The notes beneath the pieces were generated by a model, which saw nothing but the letters and a program-made list of their open reading frames with translations, was not told the origin of the DNA and made no database searches. Below are positions 25,015 to 32,294 of a stretch of DNA of 64,000 bases, piece after piece; the stretch's first letter is position 1; every line of letters starts with the position of its first letter. The DNA comes from Nostoc edaphicum CCNP1411 (GTDB taxonomy: Bacteria; Cyanobacteriota; Cyanobacteriia; Cyanobacteriales; Nostocaceae): positions 1 to 64,000 of the forward strand of contig NZ_CP054697.1 in NCBI RefSeq assembly GCF_014023275.1, in the 5' to 3' direction. Position numbers and translations under genes: made by a program.

Positions 25015-26203
25015 AGCTGTTACGCAGCTAGATTGTATAATATTAGATTAAGTAATTAATTTAGTATCAGCCATCTATGCCAGCAAAAAATCATCTTTCC
25101 CAAGAGCAGAAGGAAAGGCTACTAAAAACGCTAAAAGAGCATGAAAATCCCTACGTAAGAGAAAAGATTCTGATTTTATTATTAATGAATGATGGAAAAA
25201 CTTATCAAGAGATTAGTAAGTTTTTAGATATTGCATATCCAACAGTAGCATATTGGGCAGTTCACGGCGATCCAGATAACCTAGAAAGTTTTTTAGATGG
25301 AAGAAGAGAAGGGAACTTCCGCAAAGTTACCAAAGAATATGAGGATTTATTATTAGAAATAATTGAAAAAGAGCCACTAGAGTATGGGTATGAATTTGGT
25401 CGTTGGACAGCAGCAAGACTAGCTACATACCTCGAAAAGATAACAGGAATTAAGTTAAGTGGTTCACAAGTTGGGAGAATATTAGAGCGAAAAAAAGTAC
25501 GTTTACCTTTGGGCAAAATACAGCCTAGAGGACAAACAGAATCCTGAAATGCGTAAGGCATTTAAAGAAAAATTGTCAGAATACTTAAGAATAACAAAGG
25601 AAGCCCCAGAGCGTTTACAGGTATGGTTTTGGGATGAGAGTGGATTTAGTTTAAGAGTGATAAGAAGAAAAAACTGGGGTAAGAAAGGTACAAGGAAACA
25701 AATCACAGGTCAAAGAAGAAGAGGAAGAGTAAATATTATGGGAGGGTTACGTTATCACGACAAGAAGAGAATGAATTTTGTGATTAAAAAAGGAAATGCC
25801 GATGTATTTTATGAGCAGCTTCAATCTTTGAATAATTTTCTATTGCAAGAATGGATAGAGCAAGGAAATAGAATTGAGACTTTCAATAAATGTTCTGCGA
25901 AAATAGTGATTATCTTAGATAATGCCAGCTTCCATAAAAGAAAAGATATTTTAGTTCGTATCAAGGCAGAAATGCCAAATATTATCCTGGAATTTCTACC
26001 ACCTTATAGTCCAGATTATAATTTGATTGAATTGGTTTGGCATTCAGCAAAAGAATATATAGCTCATAGATTGTTCGAGTCAGTATCACAGCTAGAAGAG
26101 TTGTTAAATAAATTGTTAAATGAAGGAGGTCTTATTATTAAATGGGAACGCAAAATTAAAAATAAAGGTAATGCTGTTTATTAAATTTAGCTGCGTAACA
26201 GCT
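25015..26203 (+). mobile_element. IS630-type element, copy 1 (1189 bp)
   Basis: Terminal inverted repeats AGCTGTTACGCAGCT at 25015-25029 and AGCTGCGTAACAGCT at 26189-26203, flanked on both sides by the TA target duplication (25013-25014 and 26204-26205). A second copy with the same ends is at 58220-59410. The two differ mainly in homopolymer lengths. It disrupts the two-helix gene at 24894-26426. Confidence 0.95.
25077..26184 (+). CDS. IS630-family transposase in two frames (copy 1)
   Basis: The first frame (25077-25547) encodes an HTH domain (HLSQEQKERLLKTLKEHENP, then YQEISKFLDIAYPTVAYW). It leaves the correct frame at a run of seven A (after RILERKK). The second frame (25549-26184) supplies the catalytic core: WFWDESGFSLR with the first Asp-Glu, IVIILDNASFHK with the second Asp, and PDYNLIELVWH with the Glu. 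Removing one A fuses them, so the protein could be made by slippage at A7 or by +1 frameshifting, or this copy could be inactive. In copy 2 the same site has six A and the frames are fused there. Confidence 0.85.
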
Positions 26204-26422
26204 TAATTATGTTGGGATTATTAGTCTCGATAATCTCCAGCCCCCAACAAGCCATTGCTCCAACTCCTAAAAACCCAGTTAAAAGCAGAGAGGCGATTGC
26301 AGTTGTTTCTATGATGCGGTCGAAAAAAATCCTGGGGTTAAATCTTTTTCGAGTCCGACGAAGAACTAACTTACTCTTATTATTTGAAGGCAAAGATGAT
26401 TGATGAGTTACTTTATGGGTTT

Positions 26423-26620
26423 TCATTTCGCTTCGTCTAACTCCACAAAAAATCCTGCACCTGTATTCGTAATCTTTACTCTTCTTTGATTGACCAATGT
26501 TTGAATCACTCCCAAGCTAAAATTGATACTGCATAACCGAGCGCTGCCACCGCAACGACTTAGGTACTGAAGGCATAACTGGGAATGGTCTTTTGGGACT
26601 GGGTTAGCTTTTTTAGACAT
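26423..26620 (-). CDS. Small hypothetical protein, 65 residues
   Basis: I choose ATG 26620 (MSKKANPVPKDHSQLCLQYL) because AGGAAAG lies 5 bases upstream; the longer frame adds only MTPTNHNRKDI. The core LSRCGGSARLCSINFSLGVI looks like the middle of a short alpha-beta domain with two cysteines, followed by TLVNQRRVKITNTGAGFFVE. It could be a small winged-helix DNA-binding protein. The end overlaps the start of the two-helix gene by four bases (ATGA). Function unknown. Confidence 0.6.
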   Translation of the reverse strand: MSKKANPVPKDHSQLCLQYLSRCGGSARLCSINFSLGVIQTLVNQRRVKITNTGAGFFVELDEAK

Positions 26621-26734
26621 GATGTCTTTCCTGTTGTGGTTTGTGGGGGTCAAAGCGCTGGGTGAAAAAAAATAGCCAAGCAGTATTAATGCTTGACTAA
26701 AGTATTTTTGAATTTAAAAGGTGAATTTCAGTTA

Positions 26735-27004
26735 TTAGAAATTATCAAGATCGTCAAATTGATTTGTTGCAGAGTGCTTGTACGCTTTGGCTTTATTCAT
26801 TTGATAATTAGAAGCTTTAATTACTGGAATTGCAGCTTCCTTAACTGAATCCTTTGCTTGTTGAAATAGAAATTGTGTCGTCCCTTGTGCATCTTCTTCT
26901 TTTGGGTCAATTTGTCCCCATAGTGAGCAAGTTAACTCTAAAGATTCGTAGTCACCTAAATTGAACTTACGCGTGTAAGTTACAGCAATAGTCTTGATTT
27001 CCAT
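26735..27004 (-). CDS. Conserved plasmid/phage-type hypothetical protein
   Basis: 89 residues. The N-terminal AVTYTRKFNLGDYESLEL resembles a motif common in small phage and plasmid proteins of unknown function (variants of YERKFNLGNYES). It is followed by one beta-rich stretch (TCSLWGQIDPKEED) and a helical, Lys-rich tail. No enzyme motif is present. It lies between the WGR gene and the 65-residue gene on the minus strand, part of the Ycf46-containing operon. A nucleic-acid-binding accessory role is plausible but unproven. Confidence 0.62.
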   Translation of the reverse strand: MEIKTIAVTYTRKFNLGDYESLELTCSLWGQIDPKEEDAQGTTQFLFQQAKDSVKEAAIPVIKASNYQMNKAKAYKHSATNQFDDLDNF

Positions 27005-27075
27005 AATTTACTCAAACAATATTCCAAAATGAAGTGTAGCTATTTGGCATCTCTTACAAAGTGACGCTTCTCAAA

Positions 27076-27636
27076 TTACAAATGTCGCCAGAAGTTCTTA
27101 CTGATAGTCTTGAGACTGACTACCTTGGGTTCTGCTGTCGCTTCAGAGGCATGACCAACAGCCACCGCAGCGACTTGTGGTGCGGGTGTGGTTAACAAAG
27201 AATTAAGCAATCTCATTTGATAATCAACATCTTCTACTGAGCGATATACTCTGTATGGTTCAATTTGCATACCCAAAGGTGTTGGGACAATCAAAAGATA
27301 TTGATTTAGGGCATTGATATAAGCAACTGAAAAATTTCTCTGCTCTACATAAGGACGGATAATCTCTAGTAATTCAATCGCTCTGTTGATTTCAGAAACT
27401 TCACAATTACTGTCGATTTGTGACTGACTTCTTCTGTAGCCTTTCATCATCTTTTCGGCTACTAGATTGTTGAATTTACTTACCGCTCTCTGATGATTGC
27501 CTAATGTGTGGACTTTGGTTTGCGCCTTATAACCGACTCTGCCCCACTGCACTGTTAAATTACCATCTTCAACTTTTGCGCTCCAGAACTTGTTGCTGTT
27601 ATGAATTGCGTCTACAAAGACTAAATAGGTTTCCAT
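27076..27636 (-). CDS. WGR-domain protein
   Basis: 186 residues. The N-terminal 75 residues form a WGR domain: YLVFVDAIHNSNKFWSAKVE, then LTVQWGRVGYKAQTKVHTLG, with the eponymous W-G-R near residue 31. WGR domains bind nucleic acids or proteins in PARP enzymes and in bacterial DNA-related proteins. Residues 85-150 carry a helical region (INRAIELLEIIRPYVEQRNF), and the last part has a Pro/Ala-rich linker. No catalytic domain follows. Next to a Ycf46-like ATPase it may mark DNA or protein substrates, which is inference. Confidence 0.85.
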   Translation of the reverse strand: METYLVFVDAIHNSNKFWSAKVEDGNLTVQWGRVGYKAQTKVHTLGNHQRAVSKFNNLVAEKMMKGYRRSQSQIDSNCEVSEINRAIELLEIIRPYVEQRNFSVAYINALNQYLLIVPTPLGMQIEPYRVYRSVEDVDYQMRLLNSLLTTPAPQVAAVAVGHASEATAEPKVVSLKTISKNFWRHL

Positions 27637-27649
27637 GTTTCTTACCCTG

Positions 27650-27997
27650 TCAACTCACCACTTGGCGGGCGTTGCCCCATCGAATTTGATGCTGTAAAGC
27701 TTCAAGTATCGTTTCTGCTTCGTCTGCTGTTAGTCCCTTCAACTGTAAGCAGATATTTTTTAAAACCTCTGGAATACCATTCCAAAGAAATCTTTCAAAA
27801 TGTCCATCTGTCAAAGCTTCTGTTAGAGAATAATCTTCAGGACTACATATTCGCTGCATAAAAACATATTGGGACAAAGTTGTACGCAGCAAAAGCTTAG
27901 TTTCTCTATCCAGTTTTTCGAGATAAACTCCATAATTTTGAACAAATTGGTTAATTCGTTCAGTTTGTCCGTAGTAAGTCACTAAATCTGTTGTCAT
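27650..27997 (-). CDS. Hypothetical protein, 115 residues
   Basis: 115 residues, not recognised. It is all-helical and polar (YYGQTERINQFVQNYGVYLE at the start, GLTADEAETILEALQHQIRW at the end), with one segment YVFMQRICSPEDYS in the middle. GAAGGTG is placed 8 bases before ATG 27997 and supports the start. It precedes the WGR gene by 13 bases and follows the AAA ATPase after a strong hairpin of purine and pyrimidine tracts, so it may be transcribed less than the upstream genes or from its own promoter. Confidence 0.65.
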   Translation of the reverse strand: MTTDLVTYYGQTERINQFVQNYGVYLEKLDRETKLLLRTTLSQYVFMQRICSPEDYSLTEALTDGHFERFLWNGIPEVLKNICLQLKGLTADEAETILEALQHQIRWGNARQVVS

Positions 27998-28105
27998 CTT
28001 TTTTTCACCTTCTCTTTAACTGATTGTTGGATTTGAAAAAGCGATAAGCCTGACGGCATAGCTACGCTTACCGCCCCCATAGAATCAGGAGGCAATCGCC
28101 CTCAA

Positions 28106-28192
28106 GAAGGGTAAGGGGAAAAGGGGAAGGGGGAAAGAGGGTTTTCTTTATTCCTTTCCCCTTTCCCCTTTACCCTTTACCCTTTCCCCAAG
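28106..28192. terminator. Large purine/pyrimidine hairpin after AAA ATPase gene
   Basis: A G/A-rich tract (28109-28140, GGGTAAGGGGAAAAGGGG and following) faces a C/T-rich tract (28150-28190, CCTTTCCCCTTTCCCCTTTACCC and so on) across TTTTCTTTATT. The arms are complementary over about 25-30 pairs and made of short imperfect repeats. It begins just past the AAA ATPase stop in the direction of transcription, so a terminator or attenuator role is likely. Such tracts are common between genes in Nostoc genomes. Confidence 0.55.
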
Positions 28193-28200
28193 ATTATTTC

Positions 28201-29823
28201 TCAGTTCATATTCCGAAACTTAGCAGCACGCAAAGACTGAGTTTTCGCTGCAACCACAGGACTACTAGCCCGTCGTGCGGTGGATGCCCATGCTTGCATT
28301 CTTTCAACTGCCGCCGCATCCTGAATCGCAAGCGGGGTAATGGTTTGACGGCAGGTTTCGAGGTCAGCAAGTGTTACCTGCTGCGGTCTATCCTCATCGA
28401 ATGCCAGCAGAGCAGCTTCTGAAGCAAGGGTTTCCAGTTCTGCCCCTGAAAATTTCGCGGTATTGGCAGCGATCGCTTCGAGGTACTCCGATTCCAGATG
28501 AATGCCAAAGCGTTGTAGATGAATCCCTAGAATCTGTACACGCTCCGGTTCTGTGGGTAGATCAACAAAGAAAGATTCGTCAAATCTTCCCTTCCTCTTG
28601 AATTCACTTGGTAGTGCTGATGGGTCATTGCAGGTTGCAACTATAAACACCCCAGCAGTGCATTCAGCCATGAACGTAAGCAAAGTACCCAAGATGCGTT
28701 GAGAAACACCGCTTGTATCGCCCTGACCTGAAAGTGCTTTTTCGACCTCATCAATAAACAAGACACAAGGTGCGATCGCCTCGGCAGTTTTCAAAGCACG
28801 TCTGACATTCCCCTCAGACTCACCTACCAGACTGCCCAAAAGGGACGCAATATCGAGTTGCAGAAGTGGTAGATTGAGTATGCTAGCGATGTTTTTGGCA
28901 CAGTGGGATTTTCCTGTTCCGGGTGGGCCAGCCAGCAACACCCCTTTGGGTTGGGGTAAGCTAAGACTTCGCGCCTCTTGTGTGAATAGTCGCCGCCGCC
29001 TCATCAGCCACTCACGCAGTAGATCCAAACCGCCAAAAGGAATGGTAGCTGGTTTACCCAACTCGATACCCATTTGAGAGAGTAGCCGAGTTTTGTACTC
29101 GACAGCTTTGGGGATAAAATCAGCGTCAACGACGACACCATGATTAGTTAAGTTTTCTTTGACTGTTAACCGAAGGAAATCACTAATTTCTTCTAAAGTT
29201 AAACCTAACGCTGCACGAGAAAGAGTTTCAAATTCAGCATTTTCTAGCGTAATAGTGAAAGTCAATTCTTGCTCTCTAGCAGACTGTTGTAGGTCATGCA
29301 AATAAGAAGTGATATGCTCAAGTATTTGGTCAATACTAGGTAAAGGAACTTCGCAATAAGGAATTAATCTGACTAAGGATTCGTGTAATTGTATGTTCTG
29401 ACCCAACAAGACAATGCGTTTATCTGTGGGTTTTAACCTGTGGTAAAGGTTTTTAACTTTGGATAAAATCTCCCATGATAATTGGGGTGAGTTCTTAGCA
29501 ATAAAGGGGTGAATATCTCCGAGGATAAATACACCATTTCCGCTAAAGTTAGCAATGTAGTCGAATACAAATAGTAGTGGATCAGCGTGTGGTGGTTTTT
29601 TGTACTCTGCAACGGGCTTAAACACCAATCCCCCATCTGCTGCGATTAAACATTGTTCTAAGGTTGATACTCCCAGATTCCAGAAGAAAACTGGACATGA
29701 GAGCTTATTGTTAGCTTCAGCAGTCAACCACTGAATAATCGTCGCTTCATCAGGAGACAGAACATCAAGTGCTGCGATCGGGATTTGTGAATCGAGCGTG
29801 GAGAGAAGATTTGAGAGGTTCAT
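28201..29823 (-). CDS. ycf46: Ycf46-like AAA ATPase
   Basis: 540 residues. The N-terminal 250 residues form the non-catalytic Ycf46-type region (VFFWNLGVSTLEQCL, then FVFDYIANFSG and DKRIVLLGQNIQLHESLVRL). The AAA domain starts near residue 268 with GLDLLREWLMRRR. Walker A GPPGTGKS is near 299, Walker B VLFIDEVEK near 355, the sensor ATCND near 395, and the arginine-finger region FKRKGRFDESF near 409. Ycf46 proteins occur throughout cyanobacteria and in algal plastids; the Synechocystis homolog is associated with inorganic-carbon use, but the biochemical task is unclear. Here it is plasmid-type and sits with DUF2997 and DUF1257 genes, a recurring neighbour set. Its ATG overlaps the stop of the preceding small frame by four bases. 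Confidence 0.88.
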   Translation of the reverse strand: MNLSNLLSTLDSQIPIAALDVLSPDEATIIQWLTAEANNKLSCPVFFWNLGVSTLEQCLIAADGGLVFKPVAEYKKPPHADPLLFVFDYIANFSGNGVFILGDIHPFIAKNSPQLSWEILSKVKNLYHRLKPTDKRIVLLGQNIQLHESLVRLIPYCEVPLPSIDQILEHITSYLHDLQQSAREQELTFTITLENAEFETLSRAALGLTLEEISDFLRLTVKENLTNHGVVVDADFIPKAVEYKTRLLSQMGIELGKPATIPFGGLDLLREWLMRRRRLFTQEARSLSLPQPKGVLLAGPPGTGKSHCAKNIASILNLPLLQLDIASLLGSLVGESEGNVRRALKTAEAIAPCVLFIDEVEKALSGQGDTSGVSQRILGTLLTFMAECTAGVFIVATCNDPSALPSEFKRKGRFDESFFVDLPTEPERVQILGIHLQRFGIHLESEYLEAIAANTAKFSGAELETLASEAALLAFDEDRPQQVTLADLETCRQTITPLAIQDAAAVERMQAWASTARRASSPVVAAKTQSLRAAKFRNMN

Positions 29824-30023
29824 TGTTTTTGATAAGGTAGTGGAACTAATTCATCGTGAGTATTAACAAGTCTCACGGCTACTTCATAAACTTCGGCATC
29901 GCCGTCGAAAACCTCTGCTGTACCGTTGTTCTCTTGGTAGGCGATGCCTACGGCGGTAAACTACGCTGTTACTATGGCATTCAACAGCACACACAAAACT
30001 TCAGTATTCGGCTTGATGATCAT
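29820..30023 (-). pseudogene. Small operon gene broken by in-frame stop within a repeat insertion
   Basis: On the minus strand ATG 30023 reads MIIKPNTEVLCVLLNAIVTA and reaches a TAG at 29961-29963. The same frame then continues through YQENNGTAEVFDGDAEVYEV and HDELVPLPYQKQ to a TGA that overlaps the ATG of the ycf46-like gene as ATGA (29820-29823). That overlap shows the downstream part belongs to a real gene. The stop lies inside a 27-base repeat that is a multiple of three and typical of Nostoc genomes; removing it gives about 58 residues. No function is recognised. Confidence 0.55.
29939..29966. repeat. Nostoc-type repeat carrying a stop codon
   Basis: GGCGATGCCTACGGCGGTAA followed by ACTACGC on the plus strand. 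The inverted elements GGCGATGCC and its neighbours are a widespread short repeat in heterocystous cyanobacteria; a related copy is at 46393-46420. On the minus strand it introduces TAG into the small gene at 29820-30023. Confidence 0.6.
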
Positions 30024-30039
30024 GGAAAAAGCGTGTTTT

Positions 30040-30213
30040 CTATTGTCCGTAAATGTCAACAAGTGGGTATTCTTTTGGTGGGTAGATAAAATCTCTTGGG
30101 AGAACCACGACAATAAAGCAATTGGCAATAGTCGCAGTTCTCCTTTTCTTATTACTGTCTGAGTCTGGTTTGGTGAGTTGAAGTTGTACGAAGTTGTTGG
30201 GTTTGAGCTTCAT
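30040..30213 (-). CDS. Small hypothetical protein, 57 residues
   Basis: From ATG 30213 the frame encodes MKLKPNNFVQLQLTKPDSDS, a basic KKRR patch, then a hydrophobic and aromatic C-terminus (FIVVVLPRDFIYPPKEYPLV). It overlaps the end of the DUF2997 gene in another frame and ends 17 bases before the next small frame. The C-terminal sequence has protein-like composition, and no gap would remain in the operon if it is real. The ribosome binding site is poor. Not recognised. Confidence 0.4.
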   Translation of the reverse strand: MKLKPNNFVQLQLTKPDSDSNKKRRTATIANCFIVVVLPRDFIYPPKEYPLVDIYGQ

Positions 30214-30358
30214 CCTTAAACCTGCGATCGCCCACAACTCCAAGTGCTTCTTCAAATGGTTGCGTAGCTAATAAACAACTCACTCCCTCGAACCCCTCCG
30301 CCTCCACGCGAACTTCACCTGTAGCGCTGTCAAAATGAATCAGTATTGAACGTTCCAT
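30152..30358 (-). CDS. DUF2997-domain protein
   Basis: 68 residues. The segment ILIHFDSATGEVRVEAEGFE then GVSCLLATQPFEEALG matches the DUF2997 pattern: a beta hairpin, a conserved Cys, and a C-terminal helix that recognises EALG. The usual family length is 60-75. CGGAGAT precedes ATG 30358, and the stop of the DUF1257 gene is 3 bases upstream. DUF2997 genes are usually found beside DUF1257 (Ycf35) and a Ycf46-type ATPase, as here, which supports the call. The C-terminal tail (TTSTHQTRLRQ) is not conserved in my memory of the family. Confidence 0.75.
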   Translation of the reverse strand: MERSILIHFDSATGEVRVEAEGFEGVSCLLATQPFEEALGVVGDRRFKDEAQTQQLRTTSTHQTRLRQ

Positions 30359-30361
30359 AAT

Positions 30362-30811
30362 TTATCTCCGTGCAAATTGTTTAACTTCTTGATGTCCGGC
30401 AAAAGTCAGCCGTAGAGTTTGCACGCTCCCGTTGGTTTCTTCAGCGATCGCACATTCACCAAATTTTTCTTGTAACTCGGCGGCTTTAGCACGAACCAAA
30501 TGCTTACCATAAGCCAGCATTAGTTTATTACTAAAAAAGTCTTGTCCCAACTTCGGAACTGTTTCATAACTGTCGTGTATTACGTCGTACACACCACTTG
30601 ACTGATTCCATTTGAAACCGATGTCTGCACGGGCTTTTATGGTGCGACCAGATACGATGATTTCAGCACTTTGTCCTTGAGAGCCACCATAGTATCCTTT
30701 TAGTGATTGTGCTGTTTGGTGAACTTGTGGTGATAGGTTTAGATCCGTGAGAGCTTGCACCAAACACTCGTGATTGCTTAATTTGGTTTTAACTGTTGAG
30801 AAATGCGACAC
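30362..30811 (-). CDS. DUF1257 (Ycf35-like) protein
   Basis: 149 residues from a GTG at 30811 with AAGGAG 8 bases upstream. It begins with the family signature SHFSTVKTKLSNHECLVQAL and contains ADIGFKWNQSSGVYDVIHDS near residue 80 and a helical KAAELQEKFG. Ycf35 proteins occur in cyanobacteria and red-algal plastids with unknown function. In bacteria and phages they pair with DUF2997 and AAA ATPases. This supports a three-protein module in which the two small proteins serve the ATPase, an inference from gene order. Confidence 0.82.
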   Translation of the reverse strand: MSHFSTVKTKLSNHECLVQALTDLNLSPQVHQTAQSLKGYYGGSQGQSAEIIVSGRTIKARADIGFKWNQSSGVYDVIHDSYETVPKLGQDFFSNKLMLAYGKHLVRAKAAELQEKFGECAIAEETNGSVQTLRLTFAGHQEVKQFARR

Positions 30812-30941
30812 AAGTTATCTCCTTAGTTGTAAAACTGGTTTGAGAAATAGTAGAAGTGAGATATCCTTTTTGAGGTGAACACCACATTTCCAATTCATTA
30901 GTTAGTCTTGAGCGAATACACCCTCGCCCAAGACTATTTTT

Positions 30942-32015
30942 TTACCTGAACCTAAAAGCGGCAACTGTAGCTTTCGATAAGCCCACGTCGTCAGCCGCAA
31001 GTGATTGTAGATTGCGTTGTTCATCTAACAACTTGATGCGGATCTCTTGCATCTTTTGCTGCAATTGACTGCGCCCATCACTGCCAAGATTTTTTGACTC
31101 AATCGCTGGATCGTTAACGATAGAATCCAAGTGCGCCATCATCGCCTCCAAGCTACTGCCTGCCTCCGGTGAAGCGTTTGCCAGTAGCACTTGAACCTTC
31201 ATCAGATGGCGCTCCATTTTTCTTTTAAACTGTATGGGTTTCCTCCCTGGTTCCCAATCAGCTAACTCTTCAAGCAATTGCGCGGCGAGTTGTTCACCAC
31301 CAGCTAAAGCAGATTCCCTCAATCTCTGTTCCAGATTTTGGTCATACTGTTGGATGAACTTGGTAATCTGATCAAGACATTCAGCTTGCTGCTGATTGAG
31401 TTGCTCAGAGAGGGCAGGGATAATAACCGGACGACCTATAATGACTTGCAAATAGTCTTCAAGATCGGTCAGAGTCGGGAATGCTCTTAACAAGTTTGTT
31501 TTTACAGATTCTTGCTTATCCTGTGCTAATTCCCAGGTGTTAAGTGAGAGAAACTGATCAATCCGCTCTTGGTAATCTACAAGTCCCGCTTCGTAATCAG
31601 CTTTTAATTGATTGCGTAAACCAGGGGCGATATTATCTCTGATATTGATTAACTGATTCCATACCAGGGGAGCTAAATCAATTGGACAAACCCAGTCACC
31701 AGTATCAGCAGACATCCACTCTTGAACTGAAGCAATCTCTTGCCTCAATTGGGCAGCAGCTTCATCCAACTTCTTGAATACCTTGATACCCCGCAAACCA
31801 ACTTCGGAATTAGTAACTTTAACAAGGTCTGATTCAATTTCAGAAACTTCAGCTTGTAGTACATCCGCCCATTTAGGTGCGGCAGATTTTGTACTTTTCT
31901 TCAACTGGATACGAAATCTGATGCGGGTTTTATTTAACTGTGAGAAATTGTGGCGCTCGACTACTGCATCAGTTAGGAAATTTGCAGCAACAGGGTTGTC
32001 AAGTGCTTGTACCAT
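30942..32015 (-). CDS. Large helical protein, first gene of Ycf46 operon
   Basis: 357 residues, not certainly recognised. The N-terminal part has a beta-helical core with LRGIKVFKKLDEAAAQLRQE and DTGDWVCPIDLAPLVWNQLI, followed by a long helical region with coiled coils (QLNQQQAECLDQITKFIQQY and later LQQKMQEIRIKLLDEQRNLQ). Order of elements reminds me of DUF3150 proteins, which accompany MoxR-type ATPases, but that is a weak resemblance. GAGG lies about 8 bases before ATG 32015. Being first in the operon and close to the ATPase module, it may be the substrate or adaptor. Confidence 0.6.
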   Translation of the reverse strand: MVQALDNPVAANFLTDAVVERHNFSQLNKTRIRFRIQLKKSTKSAAPKWADVLQAEVSEIESDLVKVTNSEVGLRGIKVFKKLDEAAAQLRQEIASVQEWMSADTGDWVCPIDLAPLVWNQLINIRDNIAPGLRNQLKADYEAGLVDYQERIDQFLSLNTWELAQDKQESVKTNLLRAFPTLTDLEDYLQVIIGRPVIIPALSEQLNQQQAECLDQITKFIQQYDQNLEQRLRESALAGGEQLAAQLLEELADWEPGRKPIQFKRKMERHLMKVQVLLANASPEAGSSLEAMMAHLDSIVNDPAIESKNLGSDGRSQLQQKMQEIRIKLLDEQRNLQSLAADDVGLSKATVAAFRFR

Positions 32016-32294
32016 GATTATTTACCTCAATCATTATTTTTCACTTTCAATTCAGCGAAGCTTTCTTTGTAACTATTTGAATGTCTTTAGTAGCTCTATA
32101 GATTACTTTTTTAGAGCTTTTTTGTAGTCGAACAGGTCTTTTTATGACTGGTGGTTTATGTATGGACATGGCTCAAAATAGCTGAAGTTGCTGCGAATTA
32201 TCCTGTACAACAGGCTTGTTATAAACCATGCCTTCGACTTCATAACAACGGGTCATGAGTTTGTTTCGATTTAGTCGAAAGCTGGCTTTTTTTC

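Larger units (their letters stand above)
24894..26426 (-). pseudogene. Two-helix membrane protein interrupted by IS630 element
   Basis: The gene begins at ATG 26426 (MKTHKVTHQSSLPSNN), has a basic stretch (RRTRKRFNPRIFF), a first helix (TTAIASLLLTGFLGVGAMAC) and breaks off at NNPNII where the IS630 copy (25015-26203) is inserted. Beyond the element the same frame resumes as SGWEYQKNRS, then a second helix (LGAMLVSFSAFLGSSLVGAS) and stop at 24894. Deleting the element and one TA restores a frame of about 115 residues exactly. Its start overlaps the stop of the upstream gene by 4 bases (ATGA). Function unknown; two-helix proteins of this type also occur in the ATPase operon. Confidence 0.8.
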
